A stretch of 64,000 bases of DNA from contig OX465598.1 of assembly GCA_950022295.1 (NCBI GenBank), forward strand, positions 303,874,001-303,938,000, written 5' to 3'. Within the stretch, counting starts at the first letter, position 1, and the number at the start of each line of letters is the position of its first letter. The position numbers and the translations under genes are program-made. Origin of the DNA: Bromus sterilis. Lineage: Eukaryota > Streptophyta > Magnoliopsida > Poales > Poaceae. Below, piece after piece: positions 35,111-47,350 of this stretch. The notes beneath the pieces were generated by a model. That model was not told where the DNA came from, did no database searches, and saw nothing but the letters and a program-made list of their open reading frames with translations.

Positions 35111-36385
35111 ATTACACTGTCTCCACACAAAGATAAGATAAAAACGTATGCACCGTACGTCTACTTAGAGCAACGCTAGCAGATATAAGTGTGTGGTTCG
35201 TAGAAGTGAGTTAATTTTGTTTAATTTATACAGTACCATGGGCCATCACTTTTATAGACGCGTAAGTCTTTACCGAACTGTCCCTGACTAAGCCTAGTAG
35301 TAAACATAAGGTTCAGTAAATGAATGATTATAAGTTATGGTCGCAAAAGTCTTAGGTGTGGCAGAAATGTGAGCTGCGCCATGGTCGTAAAAGTCTTTTG
35401 TATGACAGAGAGGTGAGGTTCCTAAACTAAGCTATGCTGGGTCCATCTACATCTGACACATGGATTATACCTCTCCGAAAAACAAACGATGGCATTTATA
35501 CTGTGAATAGCGTTGCTAGGTACGGAATCTTGAAGCAGCTATGTCCCCGTCGATAGCTCTGGTCCAGATGCCCACTGGGTTGAGCCGAGCACTTTCAAGG
35601 TACGTAGTGGCTATTGGCTAGCATCTTAGATTAGCTATCTTTATACGAGACCTGGCGACGATGGCGACCTGACAGGGCTGGCAAAGGACAGCCCTGAGCT
35701 GTGCCACAAAGCCAGCGGACTAGTATTGTGTACCGGAAAGGCACGCGCATGCAAAGGGAACCAGCAAAGAGGCCCACGCCCACCTCTCCGCTTCAATTCT
35801 CCAGCTGCCCCCTATTCTGCTAGTAACCCCGTACTGATGCATTATTAGGAGATAGTTACACTTAGTACTTGTACTCTCGTAAAAAAACAAGAAAAATTAA
35901 AGAACGCGACTACGCAGCTGCGTCGCATCTGCGTTCTGTGTTAAAAAAATCGCAGCCCGACGCCGCTAATCATATTTCATCATTTTTAGTTGTAGCAAAA
36001 CAAATTAAAGGTCTATGATAGTTTTTCCCATTACAACAAATAAATATAAAGCCGTTATCAACAGATGTGCTTACCATACATCTACATACTATAGACAATT
36101 CTATGGCAATGTTTAGTATTATACATGCAACAAGAATGCAATATTCACCATTATTATCTGAACAGGGGTAAAATATCGATGAACTTATGCAACATATGTA
36201 CCATGTATCCATATATCATGTAGTATTAGCTATGTCTGATGTCATATTATCCACATGTTTCTACGTTGTTGTTCCAAAAATTGTTTTCTTGATGTCTTTT
36301 GCCTTGGCTTCTAGCCTAGCTTCATGAATACATTCAAACATATTTTGTATTATAAGTCCCATCACTTTTTCAATGATCTTCATAA
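35111..36385. other. Unassigned DNA
   Basis: No gene is visible. A 37-bp imperfect palindrome (35901-35937) with a perfect 12-bp core, acgcagctgcgt, is the only striking structure. Confidence 0.4.
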
Positions 36386-36690
36386 GGCCTTCTTTGGTTC
36401 ATAGGATAGGATTATCATAGGAATAGGAAATTTTTAGAAAATGAGATGACATGTATCTCCAATCCTATGAGTAGGGATAGGAAAAGAGATGTCATTTGGT
36501 TCACACCAAAGGAATTTTTCCATTAAGTCTAGGCTCATTTTTATTTTCCTTTGAAATGTGAAGGATAGGAACCAATCCTATGTAGGAATAGGAATGCATT
36601 CCTATGAACCAAAGGGCTCTAAAGGAAAAAATCCTATAAGAATCCTATCCTACAAAATTCCTATGATATTCCTCCAAACCAAAGGAAGCC
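36386..36690. mobile_element. Tourist-like MITE
   Basis: The 305-bp element is flanked by TAA (36383-36385 and 36691-36693). The ends are GGCCTTCTTTGGTT and, inward from the right, GGCTTCCTTTGGTT (12 of 14 match). The interior is dense with tcctat and aggata words that pair across the element. It is a non-coding PIF/Harbinger derivative. Confidence 0.85.
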
Positions 36691-37051
36691 TAAATGTATT
36701 CATGGAGATTTTGTATTACATGTATTCTCATTGGAAATAGACGAACATACAAACAAAACTTCACGTATCCAAATAAAAAAATTGTTTAAGCATTATAAAC
36801 ATGTCTTACCAAAAATATCCAAATAAAATAGAAATATACAGTAGTATACCTGACACACTAAAATGCTTCTTTATTTCTCATTCTTGTCATGTGGATGAAT
36901 CAATAAAAGGACGCCACAAGGACACTACAATGACATGCATGTTAGACTCAAGGAACCATGGCAATCTAATTTAAGTTCATGTCATCACTAGTGCAACAAC
37001 TAACCCTAATATAACAACTGAGAGCGTGTAAAAAAATGTCAATCTTCATTG
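36691..37051. other. Unassigned AT-rich DNA
   Basis: I see nothing coding or repetitive here. Confidence 0.4.
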
Positions 37052-37330
37052 CACTACTGAAAAACAGCTATAGATAATATGAGCAACAATGGCGCACCTG
37101 ATGACCAGTGCGCCATTACTAAATAGCAATGATGCACGAGGTCTAGGTGCGCCATTAGTAACCTTGCTAGTAATGGCGCACCTGTAAAGCAGTGCGCCAC
37201 ACCCCATTCGCGAGAAACAATAATGGCGAGAGAACTCCTTCACGAGCGAGCGTGCCAACACGCGGTCCGCAATGCTCCAATGGACCAAGTCCTAAATATT
37301 GCGCGCCCCCTAATTCAACCTCAGATTCGG
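37052..37330 (+). mobile_element. Isolated CACTA terminus with subterminal repeats
   Basis: CACTACTGAAAAACAGC at 37052 has the form of a CACTA end. It is followed by inverted copies of aatggcgcacctg and cagtgcgccatta, the family's subterminal repeats (about 37090-37205). No matching right end is visible before the LINE at 38.2 kb, so this is probably a truncated element or a remnant. Confidence 0.6.
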
Positions 37331-38002
37331 TATTTAATACCCCTTCCTTGATTTGACAGTGGCCCCATATTTTAATCCCTCTCCTCTCCGATTATATACT
37401 ACAGTACTCCCTGAGTATGACCCGGTTGCATGCAAGCAACTGCCTCCTAATTTCACGGGCGGAGGTGGGCTTTCGTGAGTTTTCTAATCACATGAATCTG
37501 AATATTAATGCTGCCGGAAACCGCGCGTCCTTGCGAGCGCGCGTGAATTAGCAGCCCCCAATGGCGGTAAGGTTGAGATCTTTCAAACAACAAGAGGAAA
37601 TAACTGCCACTCATTCTGAATGAACCCAACCTACAGAGCCCAAAAAATTGATGAGGTCATAACCTCTCTAGTGAATGTAGGGTCTTGCCAGGATAGAGAG
37701 ATCAGGGAAATTACATTGGAGACAAGAGACAACTTGATAACCACACACTTCATTCATTGTTGCTAACGACAATAGAACCAAAGCCCAAATATAAAGTCCA
37801 ATCACCCATGCAAGAGACATCCAGTGGGAGGGTGGATTTTCTGCACCCGAGCTCAGATGAGGCCGACCAGAAACGCGTGCATATATGGCGACAGCTGAAA
37901 GCTGGGCGACGGAACGGCCATGGGCACTGTTCGGCACGGAGTTCTGTCCGGAGACGCACTCCCAAGATGCAGCCTACAATTTTTTAGAAGTACAGACTAT
38001 AG
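37331..38002. other. Unassigned DNA
   Basis: Short frames exist on both strands between 37668 and 37990. None has a recognisable motif. Confidence 0.35.
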
Positions 38003-38170
38003 GCCTGTTTGGTTGATGGCTAAACTTACCACGCTAAAATGAGGCAATTGTGGCTCGTCGAAGAGTGTGGCGAACAGAATTGACGCCACAGCTGCGGCGA
38101 GAATTTATACTACAAAAGTTAACTAGACACCATGGCGAGCCTAAGGTTAGTAGAAATCCAAACAGCTGCC
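38003..38170. mobile_element. Possible MITE
   Basis: TAG occurs on both sides (38000-38002 and 38171-38173). The ends GCCTGTTTGG and, inward from the right, GGCAGCTGTTTGG are partly matching inverted repeats, a theme common in grass MITEs. The match is weak. Confidence 0.35.
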
Positions 38171-38220
38171 TAGGAAGATGTGGCTGGCCGCATGTGTGGC
38201 GTGTTAAACTTTGAGTGCGT

Positions 38221-38270
38221 TTCTTCTCACCCATTAGCATTTCTTCTCACCCATTAGCATTTCTTCTCAC
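38221..38270. repeat. 20-bp tandem repeat at the LINE break point
   Basis: Two and a half copies of ttcttctcacccattagcat. In the minus strand the unit derives from the RNase H WVRRNANG codons of the LINE, so it is a slippage or repair duplication at the truncated 3' side. Confidence 0.85.
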
Positions 38271-40645
38271 CCAGCTCACCTTAGCTTCGGCAAAAGACCG
38301 GAGACTCCCTTTTATGTCTTCTACTAAGAACCCAGCTCCTGAGAGATTCCTGTCATCCGAGTTAATCATACGAACGACAGCTTGACTGTCCGACTCCACA
38401 TGGATTCTGTCCACTCCTCTAGCCAAGGCAAACTGGACTGCATCCAAGCACGCTCGTAGCTCCGCCTCTTCCGGGTTTGCGACAGTAGGGAAAAAACAGC
38501 GTCGAGCGCCCCGGAAGGCGCCGTTGTGATCCCTGAGGACTACACCACCGCCGCCTCTGAACCCATCCTTGGACGTAGCTCCATCCGCGTTCACTTTCAT
38601 CCAGCCCGCCTCCGGGGGCGACCAGGGAAACTTTGTTGCCTCCAAAACCTGCCTAGGTTTCTTCTTGTCCTGAGCCATTTTCCATTCATGAAGATAGAAC
38701 TCCACCGAGTCTGTGATTTTATGTGGCTCCTCTATGTGCTTGCCATCTCTCGCCTCGTTCCGTGCTAGCCATAAGCAATACAGAGCCTGCACCATTAAGC
38801 TCCTCTCATCCGCAGCAGCATCAGCAAACCATTCCAGTAGCCATCTTGATACGTCCTTCTGGGAGCGAACCATCGCCGGGGGGATCGCCACCGGCACGCC
38901 TTTATCAGAACGAAGAACTTCCCAAAATAACTTGGAATGTGGGCATTTCCAGAAACGGTGCAAGATGGTTTCCTCACGTCCACAAGCTGTACACACTACT
39001 ACTTGCTTAATACTTCTTCTCTTCAGCTCAGCGCCCACAGCTAGTCCATTGCGGATAAGCCGCCAGCAATGGATAATTGCCTTGCCTGGAGCATCAGAAT
39101 CCCATAGCGCCAGCCACCCACGGTGATTCTTGACAGTAGACGTTTCCGGCTGTCCGGCACGGTCCTTATTGAGCTGCATCCGCAAGTGGTAGGCTGAGCG
39201 CACTGTAAACACCCCATTCTGCGTGTGATTCCATGCCAACACATCCTCATGCCCCTGCCCTCCAATCGGAATCTGCAGGATCTCCTTCGCCTTGTCCTCG
39301 CAGAACATAGACTCGACTTTGTCCCGATCCCACACAGCCCCAGAGCTGTCAAGCAAATCTGCTACATGTAGGACTCCCGGAAGATGTATCTCGCCCAGTG
39401 GCTTAAGACATCCAGCCCTCGGGATCCAGTTGTCATGATGGACCTTTATCTGAGTTCCATTGCCAATTCTCCATATTGTTCCCTCACTAAGCAGATTTCT
39501 ACCATGAATGATGCTTCGATATGTGAAGGAGGCGCCATTGGGACAGGTGGCATTCATGATATTTCCATATGAATAATATCTTGCACGTAAGACCCGTGCA
39601 CACAGAGAGTTTGGCCACTGCAGCAGCCTCCAAGCCTGCTTTGCCAATAGTGCCTGATTGAAAGCTTCCGGATCTCTAAATCCCATCCCTCCATTTGCCT
39701 TCCTCTCACACATTTTATCCCATGCTATCCAGTGCACCTTCCTTTCGCCTGTAGCTGCTCCCCACCAAAATTTAGATGATATAGAAGACAGGTTCCCGCA
39801 CAATTTCTTGGTAAGTTGGAAGCAACTCATAGTGTAGGTTGGTGTAGCTTGAAGGACAGATTTGACCAAAACTTCCCTAGCTGCTTTGGAGAGCCCCTGG
39901 CCCTTCCATCCAGACACCTTACTCGAGGACGCTTCTCTCACGTGTTTGAATGTACCCTCCTTTGACTTGCCTACCACAGTTGGGAGGCCAAGATACCTCT
40001 CACTAAGCGCCTCTGATTCAATCCCAATCACATTTTTTAACCCACTCTTCTCCTCCTCTTTGCATCCTTTTCCGAAGAATATCGAAGATTTATGAAGATT
40101 CACTCTTTGTCCGGATGCAACCTCGTAATCCTCCAAAATATGCTTAAGTGTCTCAAGGTTTTGTTGAGAGCCTTCCAGAAAAACCACACTATCATCAGCG
40201 AAAAGGAGGTGAGTCACAGTGGGGCCAGTGCTCCCAAATTTCACCCCTAATAACGACCCCTCATTTTGGGCTGATTTGAGCAAAGCTGAGAAACCCTCCA
40301 CACAGAACAGAAACAGATATGGAGATAAAGGATCCCCCTGTCGAAGTCCCCTTGAAGGCGAAAATAAGCTTGATAGTCCCCCATTCAACTTTACTGAAAA
40401 TGTAGCAGTAGTGACACACCTCATTATCATCGTTATCCACCCTTGGCTGAACCCATACCTCGCCAACATATGCTCCAAAAAAATCCATTCCACCCGATCA
40501 TAGGCCTTCATCATGTCAAGCTTGACTGCACACATTGGTTTCTTCCTTTTCCGCGTTCTTATGGCATGGACACACTCATACGCGACAAGCACATTATCGG
40601 TAATGAGCCTACCAGGAACAGGGGCAGCGCGACCTTGTTGGCGTC
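38247..40645 (-). pseudogene. LINE ORF2 fragment: reverse transcriptase, zf-RVT and partial RNase H
   Basis: The minus-strand frame is open for 781 residues and begins inside the reverse transcriptase (VPGRLITDN can be read upstream of 40592). It has AVKLDMMKAYDRVEW, GLRQGDPLSPYLF and the catalytic FADD near residue 130. A zf-RVT domain follows near 480-570, and an RNase H-like domain from about 655, with its first three acidic residues in NADGA, EEAELRA and VESDS. The final catalytic Asp is missing because the frame ends at 38247 in the 20-bp repeat. The endonuclease half is absent: the sequence is cut at 40645, where the LTR element's insertion site lies. It is a different LINE lineage from the one at 331-7868, which has no RNase H. 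Confidence 0.88.
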
Positions 40646-40648
40646 TGA
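40646..40648. repeat. Left target duplication of the CACTA element (TGA)
   Basis: TGA is repeated at 51724-51726 after the right terminus. Three-bp duplications are standard for CACTA. Here the copy at 51724 is also the first three bases of an LTR. Confidence 0.8.
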
Positions 40649-40734
40649 CACTACTAGGGAATACCCTTATGGTGGCGCCTTTTTTATGAGTTTAGTGACG
40701 CATTAGGGATGCACCACTAACTACAAGCCACTAA

Positions 40735-40830
40735 TAAGGGCTTAGAGGTGGCGCATTCTGAATGCGCCACCCCTAAGGCACTTAGGCGTGGCGCATTCGC
40801 AGTGCGCCACTAAATCCTGACAATATGCGC
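40735..40830. repeat. CACTA left subterminal hairpin repeats
   Basis: Inverted units gtggcgcattctgaatgcgccac and gtggcgcattcgcagtgcgccac lie about 90 bp from the terminus. In CACTA elements such units bind the element's own protein. Confidence 0.75.
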
Positions 40831-41345
40831 CACTAAATAATTACAGAAAACAAAAAAAATAATTACATAAAAGAATAAAAGCATTACAAATATTTTTATT
40901 ATATTACAGAAATGCAAAATACAATATAACAATGAGGCCAACAATTATTGATACAAAAGAATTGCAATATAATTTTTATTACAAAGGTTTAGAGGCCAAC
41001 AAGATTCACAAGATTACATCCATCACAAAATTACAATGAGTCCAACAATTATTGAAAACCGAAAGCTACTTTCGTCATCATATCTTGTTTGCTCTTCAAC
41101 CTGCACAAAACAAAGCTTTAGAGGTCACATCCATATGAATCATACCAAAGGAGAACAAAGCAATCTAGCATCTATTCTTATCAACAACTTAAAGCAAGTC
41201 GATCAATGGTGAGAGGCATGCACATATGCATAAAAATGCATATGCAGTGACCTTTATACACAAAGAGCACCAAGAGTATTTGACACTACCATCTACTACA
41301 CAAAGAGTACATCCAAATTACATCCAAATTACACAAAGAGTACAT

Positions 41346-44300
41346 TCAATTGTTCTGACTCGGCTCGGGGAATGGGCGACATCCTTCTTTCGTCATGAAA
41401 GGCCTTGTGTCATGCAGGGCCTTTAGGCGGACTTCTATCTCCCCATTGGATGGTGCAATGTTGGAGTGGAAGATTGCCCCCTTCATTTGTACTTCATGAC
41501 GGATGATAGTCGCCATCTGCGCTTGGATGTGAAAGAACTCCTCCTTCAGATTTGCATCGGCGATTTCCGCCTTCCTTTCGGCCCACGCTCTGAGATGACT
41601 TGGCAGCGTAAGGTTGCGTTGTTCCTGTACAATTGCCCTCATGTGATGAAGGGCGTAGTATGCATCCCTCACACTGCCAGCCGGCTGCTTGACACACTGG
41701 AACTGTGTTACGTGGTTGAACACGTTCACGCCAGACTGATTTTTCCTGAACTTGTGCTTCATGATCTTGCCTCCGGCTTTTATGTAGCCGACGAGAGCAT
41801 CATCCAAAACTCTCATGATATACTTGTAATATTTATTCTTCACACTCCCCGAGTCTAAATACACGGCATGCGAGTGTTGCGGTGAAAAGCAGATGAGCAC
41901 GCAGTCTTGATCCTCACTGCATAATTAAAACAATCCAAAAGGAATGTTGGAAGAGGACAATGGAAAGCTAAGAAAGCATATATGCTACGGAGGCGAGCGA
42001 ATGACTTACTTGGGAGAGTAGGTCATAAGAAATGAATCTTTGTCGGCGTTCCGTAGCATGAAGTCTGTGATGTACCCCGCCGCGAGAGCCGCGTCCCCGT
42101 CGTCCATCAAGATGCTTTCACGCATGTAGAAGGGGTCCAATATCGCGACGCTCGGGGTCTTATCTCTCCTGATACTCACAGAAAGGCTGAGCGAGAACAG
42201 ACGGATAAGGCTATGGTCCAGCCGCTTAAGATGGTACAAATTGAAGATCTCCGAAAATCGCAGGATTATCATATCCGCGGGGATAGTGTTGATGAAGCCC
42301 ATGTTGAGTGGCACCTTGGCCATAAAAACCGGGTACGAGGGATTCTCTTCTCGAAGAAGAATCTTCTCTAATGCCATAATACTATGATGCACACTCTGCA
42401 TATCCGAAGTTGCAAGGTCCAGCATGTCCTTAGGTAGCATCGCCCTACCAGCCACATGGATTTCAAACAAGAGATCCTTGGGTCTTGGTGGCCCGTCCTG
42501 AGCCCGGATCGACATCGAAGGTTGGCTACTAGAAGTGATGCTCTTATTTCTTTTCTGTCCCTTCTTCTTTTCTGATTTTGAGCAGTTACCGGCCTTTATC
42601 TGCTCAGTGGCCGCCTTATGGAGTGTGGAGGGGCTGAGAATAGATCTTGTGGCATCTGCTTGAGGCTCGGTGAAGGCGCAAGCTGCTGGAGACATGTCCT
42701 GAGAAGCAGCGAAGAGACGCGTGGAGCAAGCAGGCTTCGCCGCAGGATCAGCTGGACCGCGAGCTTCCTCGTCATGCTGATAGGCTCCTTCAGCAGGAGG
42801 CATGAATAAGTCATCAGCATCATACAAAGTATTGATGAACTGGTCGGCGCTGATATCATCATCAAGATCATCGTCTTCTTGTTGTGCGCCGATGGGATGA
42901 TGTGGCGCCGACACGATGACTAGCGGTGTTGTCCTAGGTGTGGTGCCCCTTTCCCCCGTCATTAAACGCATTTGGCTCTTCGGCCATAGGCATATTTGGT
43001 TGAAACAGTCACTGAGGACTGCCGGCTCGTCCTCATCGTATCCGGGGGGTTGAATGGGAGGTTCAACTCTCTCGTAGCCCGAAATCACGAGAGAGATTTG
43101 AACCCTATGCATCTCCGGTGCCATCGGCATATTGTGCATGATTCGATTTTGTGGTTGAATGATTTTACCTTTGGCAACATCCTTCAACTCGCCGTCCACG
43201 ACTTGTAATAGAATGCATGGAGTGTCCTCCTGCGAAAGAGATATATATATATATGCATGTACGGCATCAGAGAGATTCCACTAAAAAAGGCAAGGAGATG
43301 AGTCCTCTTTTGAGTTGCAGACGCTTATAGTTACCTTGAGGGCGTTGAGGTCGGCTAGTGAAGAGACCCCGCCGATGACGGCGGGCATGCAAGAGACGGA
43401 GGGCGCGCTGCCTCCCGTGGCGTCGGTCGCCCTATTTGCGCTGCCGCCGGGTGCATTATTGTTATGCCTCGGTTGCTCGATCGTGGCCGGAGGAGTTACC
43501 ATCACGTCCGGCGTCGCCGCCGCGGTGTTGGCGGCCGGAGTCACCAATACGCCGGGAGTCGGTGCGGGAGCCACCACTACGGCCGGAGTCGGGACTGCAG
43601 GCGCCGCGGTTCCCGAGTTGCTGCCGACCATGCTGGGGACTGGTATGGGCCCTTGTCCACCACGCGCTTGCCAATTCGCGAGCGACTGCATCATATCTGG
43701 AAGGAGAGCGTTATCGTCTTCGCCACTTCGTCCTGGACAAGCTGCGGAAGCATGTTCACCTTCTCCTCCAGTCCACGAACATAAGCGGCATCTTCTTCGG
43801 TCCTTCTCGCCTTGCGCCCCCTCGAACCGGACTGCTCCGCCGATTTTCCATAATATTTGGACCAATTTAGGTCCGCACCAAAGCCGACCACACGGCCGGC
43901 TGACGATGGCTTCGCCGTCACGTCGCCAACCTTCTTGACCTTGTTCAACGCCCTGTTAAATGCGTTGTCCCACGGGCCGGCCGGCTTAACCGACGACTCC
44001 TGCGATGAGGCGATTTTCATTTCCGCTTGCTGCAAAAAGAATGTGAAACGTTAAGAAATTGTGAACTTCACTCGAGAATTCAATCGACAAGGTCGCGTGG
44101 TAAACTACTTACCACGGCAGTCGTAAACTCGTGAATCTTAGGATCGATAATTATTTTCGAGGTTGCTTTGTCCTTATAGCTCCGGGCCCTCACAAAGAAT
44201 TCGGTCTGCGGATCATCTTTGTATTGCTGGAAGGGGTTAGGTATGCCCGCAGCGGCGTACTCGGCATCCTCCTTGTCCCATTTAGGCTTGGAACTTTTGT

Positions 44301-45078
44301 AACCACCGGCTCCGAGACGGTGGTTACCTATGACCTGCGACCGCATGGCCTTGCCCTTTGCACTCGCGGCCTTGGCTTGCTCGGACTCACACCTAGCCTT
44401 GAAAAGGTTGTAGGTAGCTTCGTCGATCAACGGCTCTTTCTCCTTTAGCTCCTCCCAGGTTTTGTTCTTTTCAAAAATTGCCCTCTTCACCCGGGTTTTC
44501 CAACTGGACAAGGCCTTGCTCATCTTCCTGAGGGCCCATGTGTTTACTTTGTTCCCTCTGAGTTTGGTGTTATCGTACGGCTCCGGAAACTTGTATCGTC
44601 CGTGCAGCTTGTTGATAAGAAGCTGACAATAATGAATATTCTCACGACTCCTGAGGTTAATCGTGGTGATCGGCACGGTGTTGCGGAGGATCGCCGCGAC
44701 TTGACGGCCGTACCCTTCCGAAAAACGTTCGGGCTCTTTAGGAATCCCGACGGCGGTCACAACAGTAAACTCTTGCCTGATGACGCCGACCTTGGTCGGT
44801 TTCCGATTCCTCTTCTTCGACTGGGTACCATCTGTGTTGGAGCCACCGGTCCCATCATCCTCGCCGATGTTCCTCTCGCCGTCTGTCGTACCGGCCTCCT
44901 CCTCCAAGTCATCATCCGATGAGTCGGACTCCGACTCTATCTCCTCCTCATACTCCTCCTCGCCCGGAGGTACTTCCTCTTCTCTCTGCTCCTCGACCTC
45001 CTCCTGGGAGTATTCCCAAAATTGCTTTCTTTTTTCTCCCGGCTGAGAAGAAGGACCGGCGTCGGCTCCGGTCGACAT
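41346..45078 (-). pseudogene. CACTA second gene (TnpA-like), four exons, one 1-bp frameshift
   Basis: The inferred minus-strand exons are 45078-44113, 44029-43335, 43229-42010 and 41916-41346, all with GT-AG borders. The total is a multiple of three only if one base is restored in exon 2 near 43705, giving about 1,150 residues. Exon 1 has an acidic N-terminus and a basic NRKPTK patch, then a helical region with KTRVKRAIFEKNKTWEEL typical of plant transposon proteins. Exon 2 ends in an Ala/Pro/Val-rich linker. Exon 4 resembles a C48/Ulp1-type protease fold (DCVLICFSPQ, YLDSG, FQCVKQPAGSVRDAYYALHHM). The positions where Ulp1 proteases have the catalytic His and Cys appear to be Asp. Its likely role is binding the subterminal repeats. 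Confidence 0.7.
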
Positions 45079-45743
45079 GTTTGAACTAGTACAATATTAA
45101 GAAATGCAACTACTTAATTAATTAGCACAATAAATAAATGCAAATACTCTCATGTTAAGAAAAATAGCAAAGGTCATGCACGAATGCACGAAAAAATTCG
45201 GCATGACCTTTGCTCTTTTTCTTAACATGAGAGTGCCCCATTCTCAACCGAAACGGAAGTTAATCAACATTTCGGGAGAAAGGGGATAATAATGTGTACC
45301 TGCACAACATATATATAGGCTATACATGATACAATAACCAGCAACATAGCATTTGTTCTTATCAGATTTCATAAACAGAGTCACCAAATATCAAGTAAAA
45401 CAGTGGATTGATATATGCTTAACAACATCTATATGACAAGTGCTGGATTTTCATAAGAACAAATGATATAGCTACTTCATCACTGTCCTAAAATTCTAGT
45501 AAAACCAGTACATAACCCATGTGTTGCATTTTTTTAAAAGAGAACCAAGGAATGACCAAAGCTAGTAGCATGACCACTATCTTTTCAGACTTTATTTAAT
45601 TATCAGCATATCAATGAGAAACCTATTAACTACTTAGTTATTTTTTTAGGATTAACTCTTTAATTCAATTATGCATGGAGTAAACTTTAGCTACTTTAGC
45701 TACAAAATTTCCCTAGCTACTTTAGCAAATTACCTAGCTACAA
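45079..45743. other. CACTA interior upstream of the second gene
   Basis: This is non-coding. It contains an inverted pair, aaaaattcggcatgacctttgct (about 45190-45213) against agcaaaggtcatgcac (about 45167-45182), which forms a hairpin near the start of the gene and may be leader or promoter sequence. The word aaaaattcggcatgacctt also recurs at 50912-50930 in the transposase leader. Confidence 0.45.
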
Positions 45744-46013
<270 letters not shown>

Positions 46014-46740
46014 AACTTTTAATTTCATGAAACTGTAACTTATAGCCTGTTTTTACTACTTAGTAAATTTAAAACTCATCTTATATGCATCAGATTGAAC
46101 TTTTCTGATAAAACAATTAAGAGGTTCTCTGTCCAAGTATAGCATCTGTAAAATCTGATAAAACTTATAACTTTTCTGAGCTAGGCCCCAACCTAAAACC
46201 TAAGTAAAATCTAAGCCAAGTATAGCATCTGTTCTTCAAAACCCAACTGTTTTTGTTTCTATCATGAGTAAACATGACCAACAACTGTAATTTGGCTAAG
46301 TTCCTGGACAAAAACCTACGCAGGCTAACAATTTCTCTCTGCATAATTATGAACAAAACATCTAAAGCTCAATTAATCACAGGAAAAATGGAGGGGAGGG
46401 GGAGTAGGGGGGGGGGAGCAGGGGAGGGGGGAGTACCTGGGCTCCGGTTGCGGGACGAAGGGGAGGGGTCGCTGGACGATGGACGGCGGCGATGGCTCGA
46501 ACGGCGGGGGCGGGGGCGGCTCCGGTGTGGTGCGGCTCCGGTCGTCAGTGAGGAGAGGGGGGCCTCCTCCGGTGGCGCGGGGCGGCTCCGGTCGTCAGTG
46601 AGGAGAGGGGGGGTCTCCTCCGGTGGCGCGCGAGGGGGGGGGGCTGCTGCAGTGCGGCGGCGGCGGCTCCGGTGTGGTGCGGCTCGATCGAGTGGGGAAT
46701 GGACTGTGCACGAGCAAGGGGAGGGGGCCGTTGGAGGTTA
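46014..46740 (-). promoter_or_regulatory. Putative promoter/leader of the CACTA second gene
   Basis: AT-rich DNA (46014-46380) is followed by a strongly G+C-rich block (46385-46740) with a duplicated segment, ggctccggtcgtcagtgagg, at about 46529 and 46583. With the hairpin repeats just beyond it at 46745-46915, the arrangement mimics the start of a CACTA gene read leftward. No transcription start can be placed. Confidence 0.4.
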
Positions 46741-46744
46741 AGGC

Positions 46745-46915
46745 CTAGGGGTGGCGCATTTTGCCAGAATGCGCCACCAAGAGGTTCCTTATGCGTGGCG
46801 CATTCTGCCGGAATGCGCCACGCATAAGAAACCTCTTGGTGGCGCATTCTGGCAAAATGCGCCACCCCTAAGAACACTTAGTGACGCATTTAGGCTGAAT
46901 GCGCCACCCCTAAGC
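46745..46915. repeat. Internal CACTA hairpin-repeat cluster
   Basis: Arms 46745-46805 and 46811-46872 are inverse to each other over about 60 bp, made of the same gtggcgcattctg..aatgcgccac units as the termini. A further pair runs to 46915. No CACTA terminus is attached. Confidence 0.85.
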
Positions 46916-47350
46916 ACCATTTCATTTTTTAATTAAAGTTTAACCATTTCATTATATTTGTTTAACCATTTCATTTTTTAATTAAAGTTTAACCATTTAA
47001 TTAAAGTTTAACCATTTCATTATATTTCTATAGAAGTGGTCAAACTTTATTAAGATTGACTTTGACCAAATCTTATATGCGGAGTAAAAAGAAACGGATG
47101 GAGTACTTGCTCTAACCGACCTTGTGAATGGTGCTTCGATTGTGTATCGTCGATGTGCATACACTTCAAACTATGATCCAAACATAAGAATGTGATCATA
47201 TCGATCCACGTACCATGCCTTAACCGTGTCGTCGCCGAACCAAGATCCAAAAACACAAGGTGTAGCGGCATTTGGATATTAAATTCATGCATACACAAAG
47301 TGATCATGAATTACAAAATATTTTTCTTAAATTTGGAGCTAGCTATCTAG

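Noticed and set aside
38247..40645. Host reverse transcriptase or RNase H gene
   Set aside because: The domain order is that of a LINE ORF2, truncated on both sides.
37052..40648. Pairing of the CACTA terminus at 37052 with the element at 40649
   Set aside because: Terminal sequences differ (CACTACTGAAAAAC versus CACTACTAGGGAA), and the latter has its own matching right end and target copies.
43315..44054. Plus-strand frames of 144-207 codons opposite the CACTA second gene
   Set aside because: Antisense shadows of the GC-rich linker exon on the minus strand.
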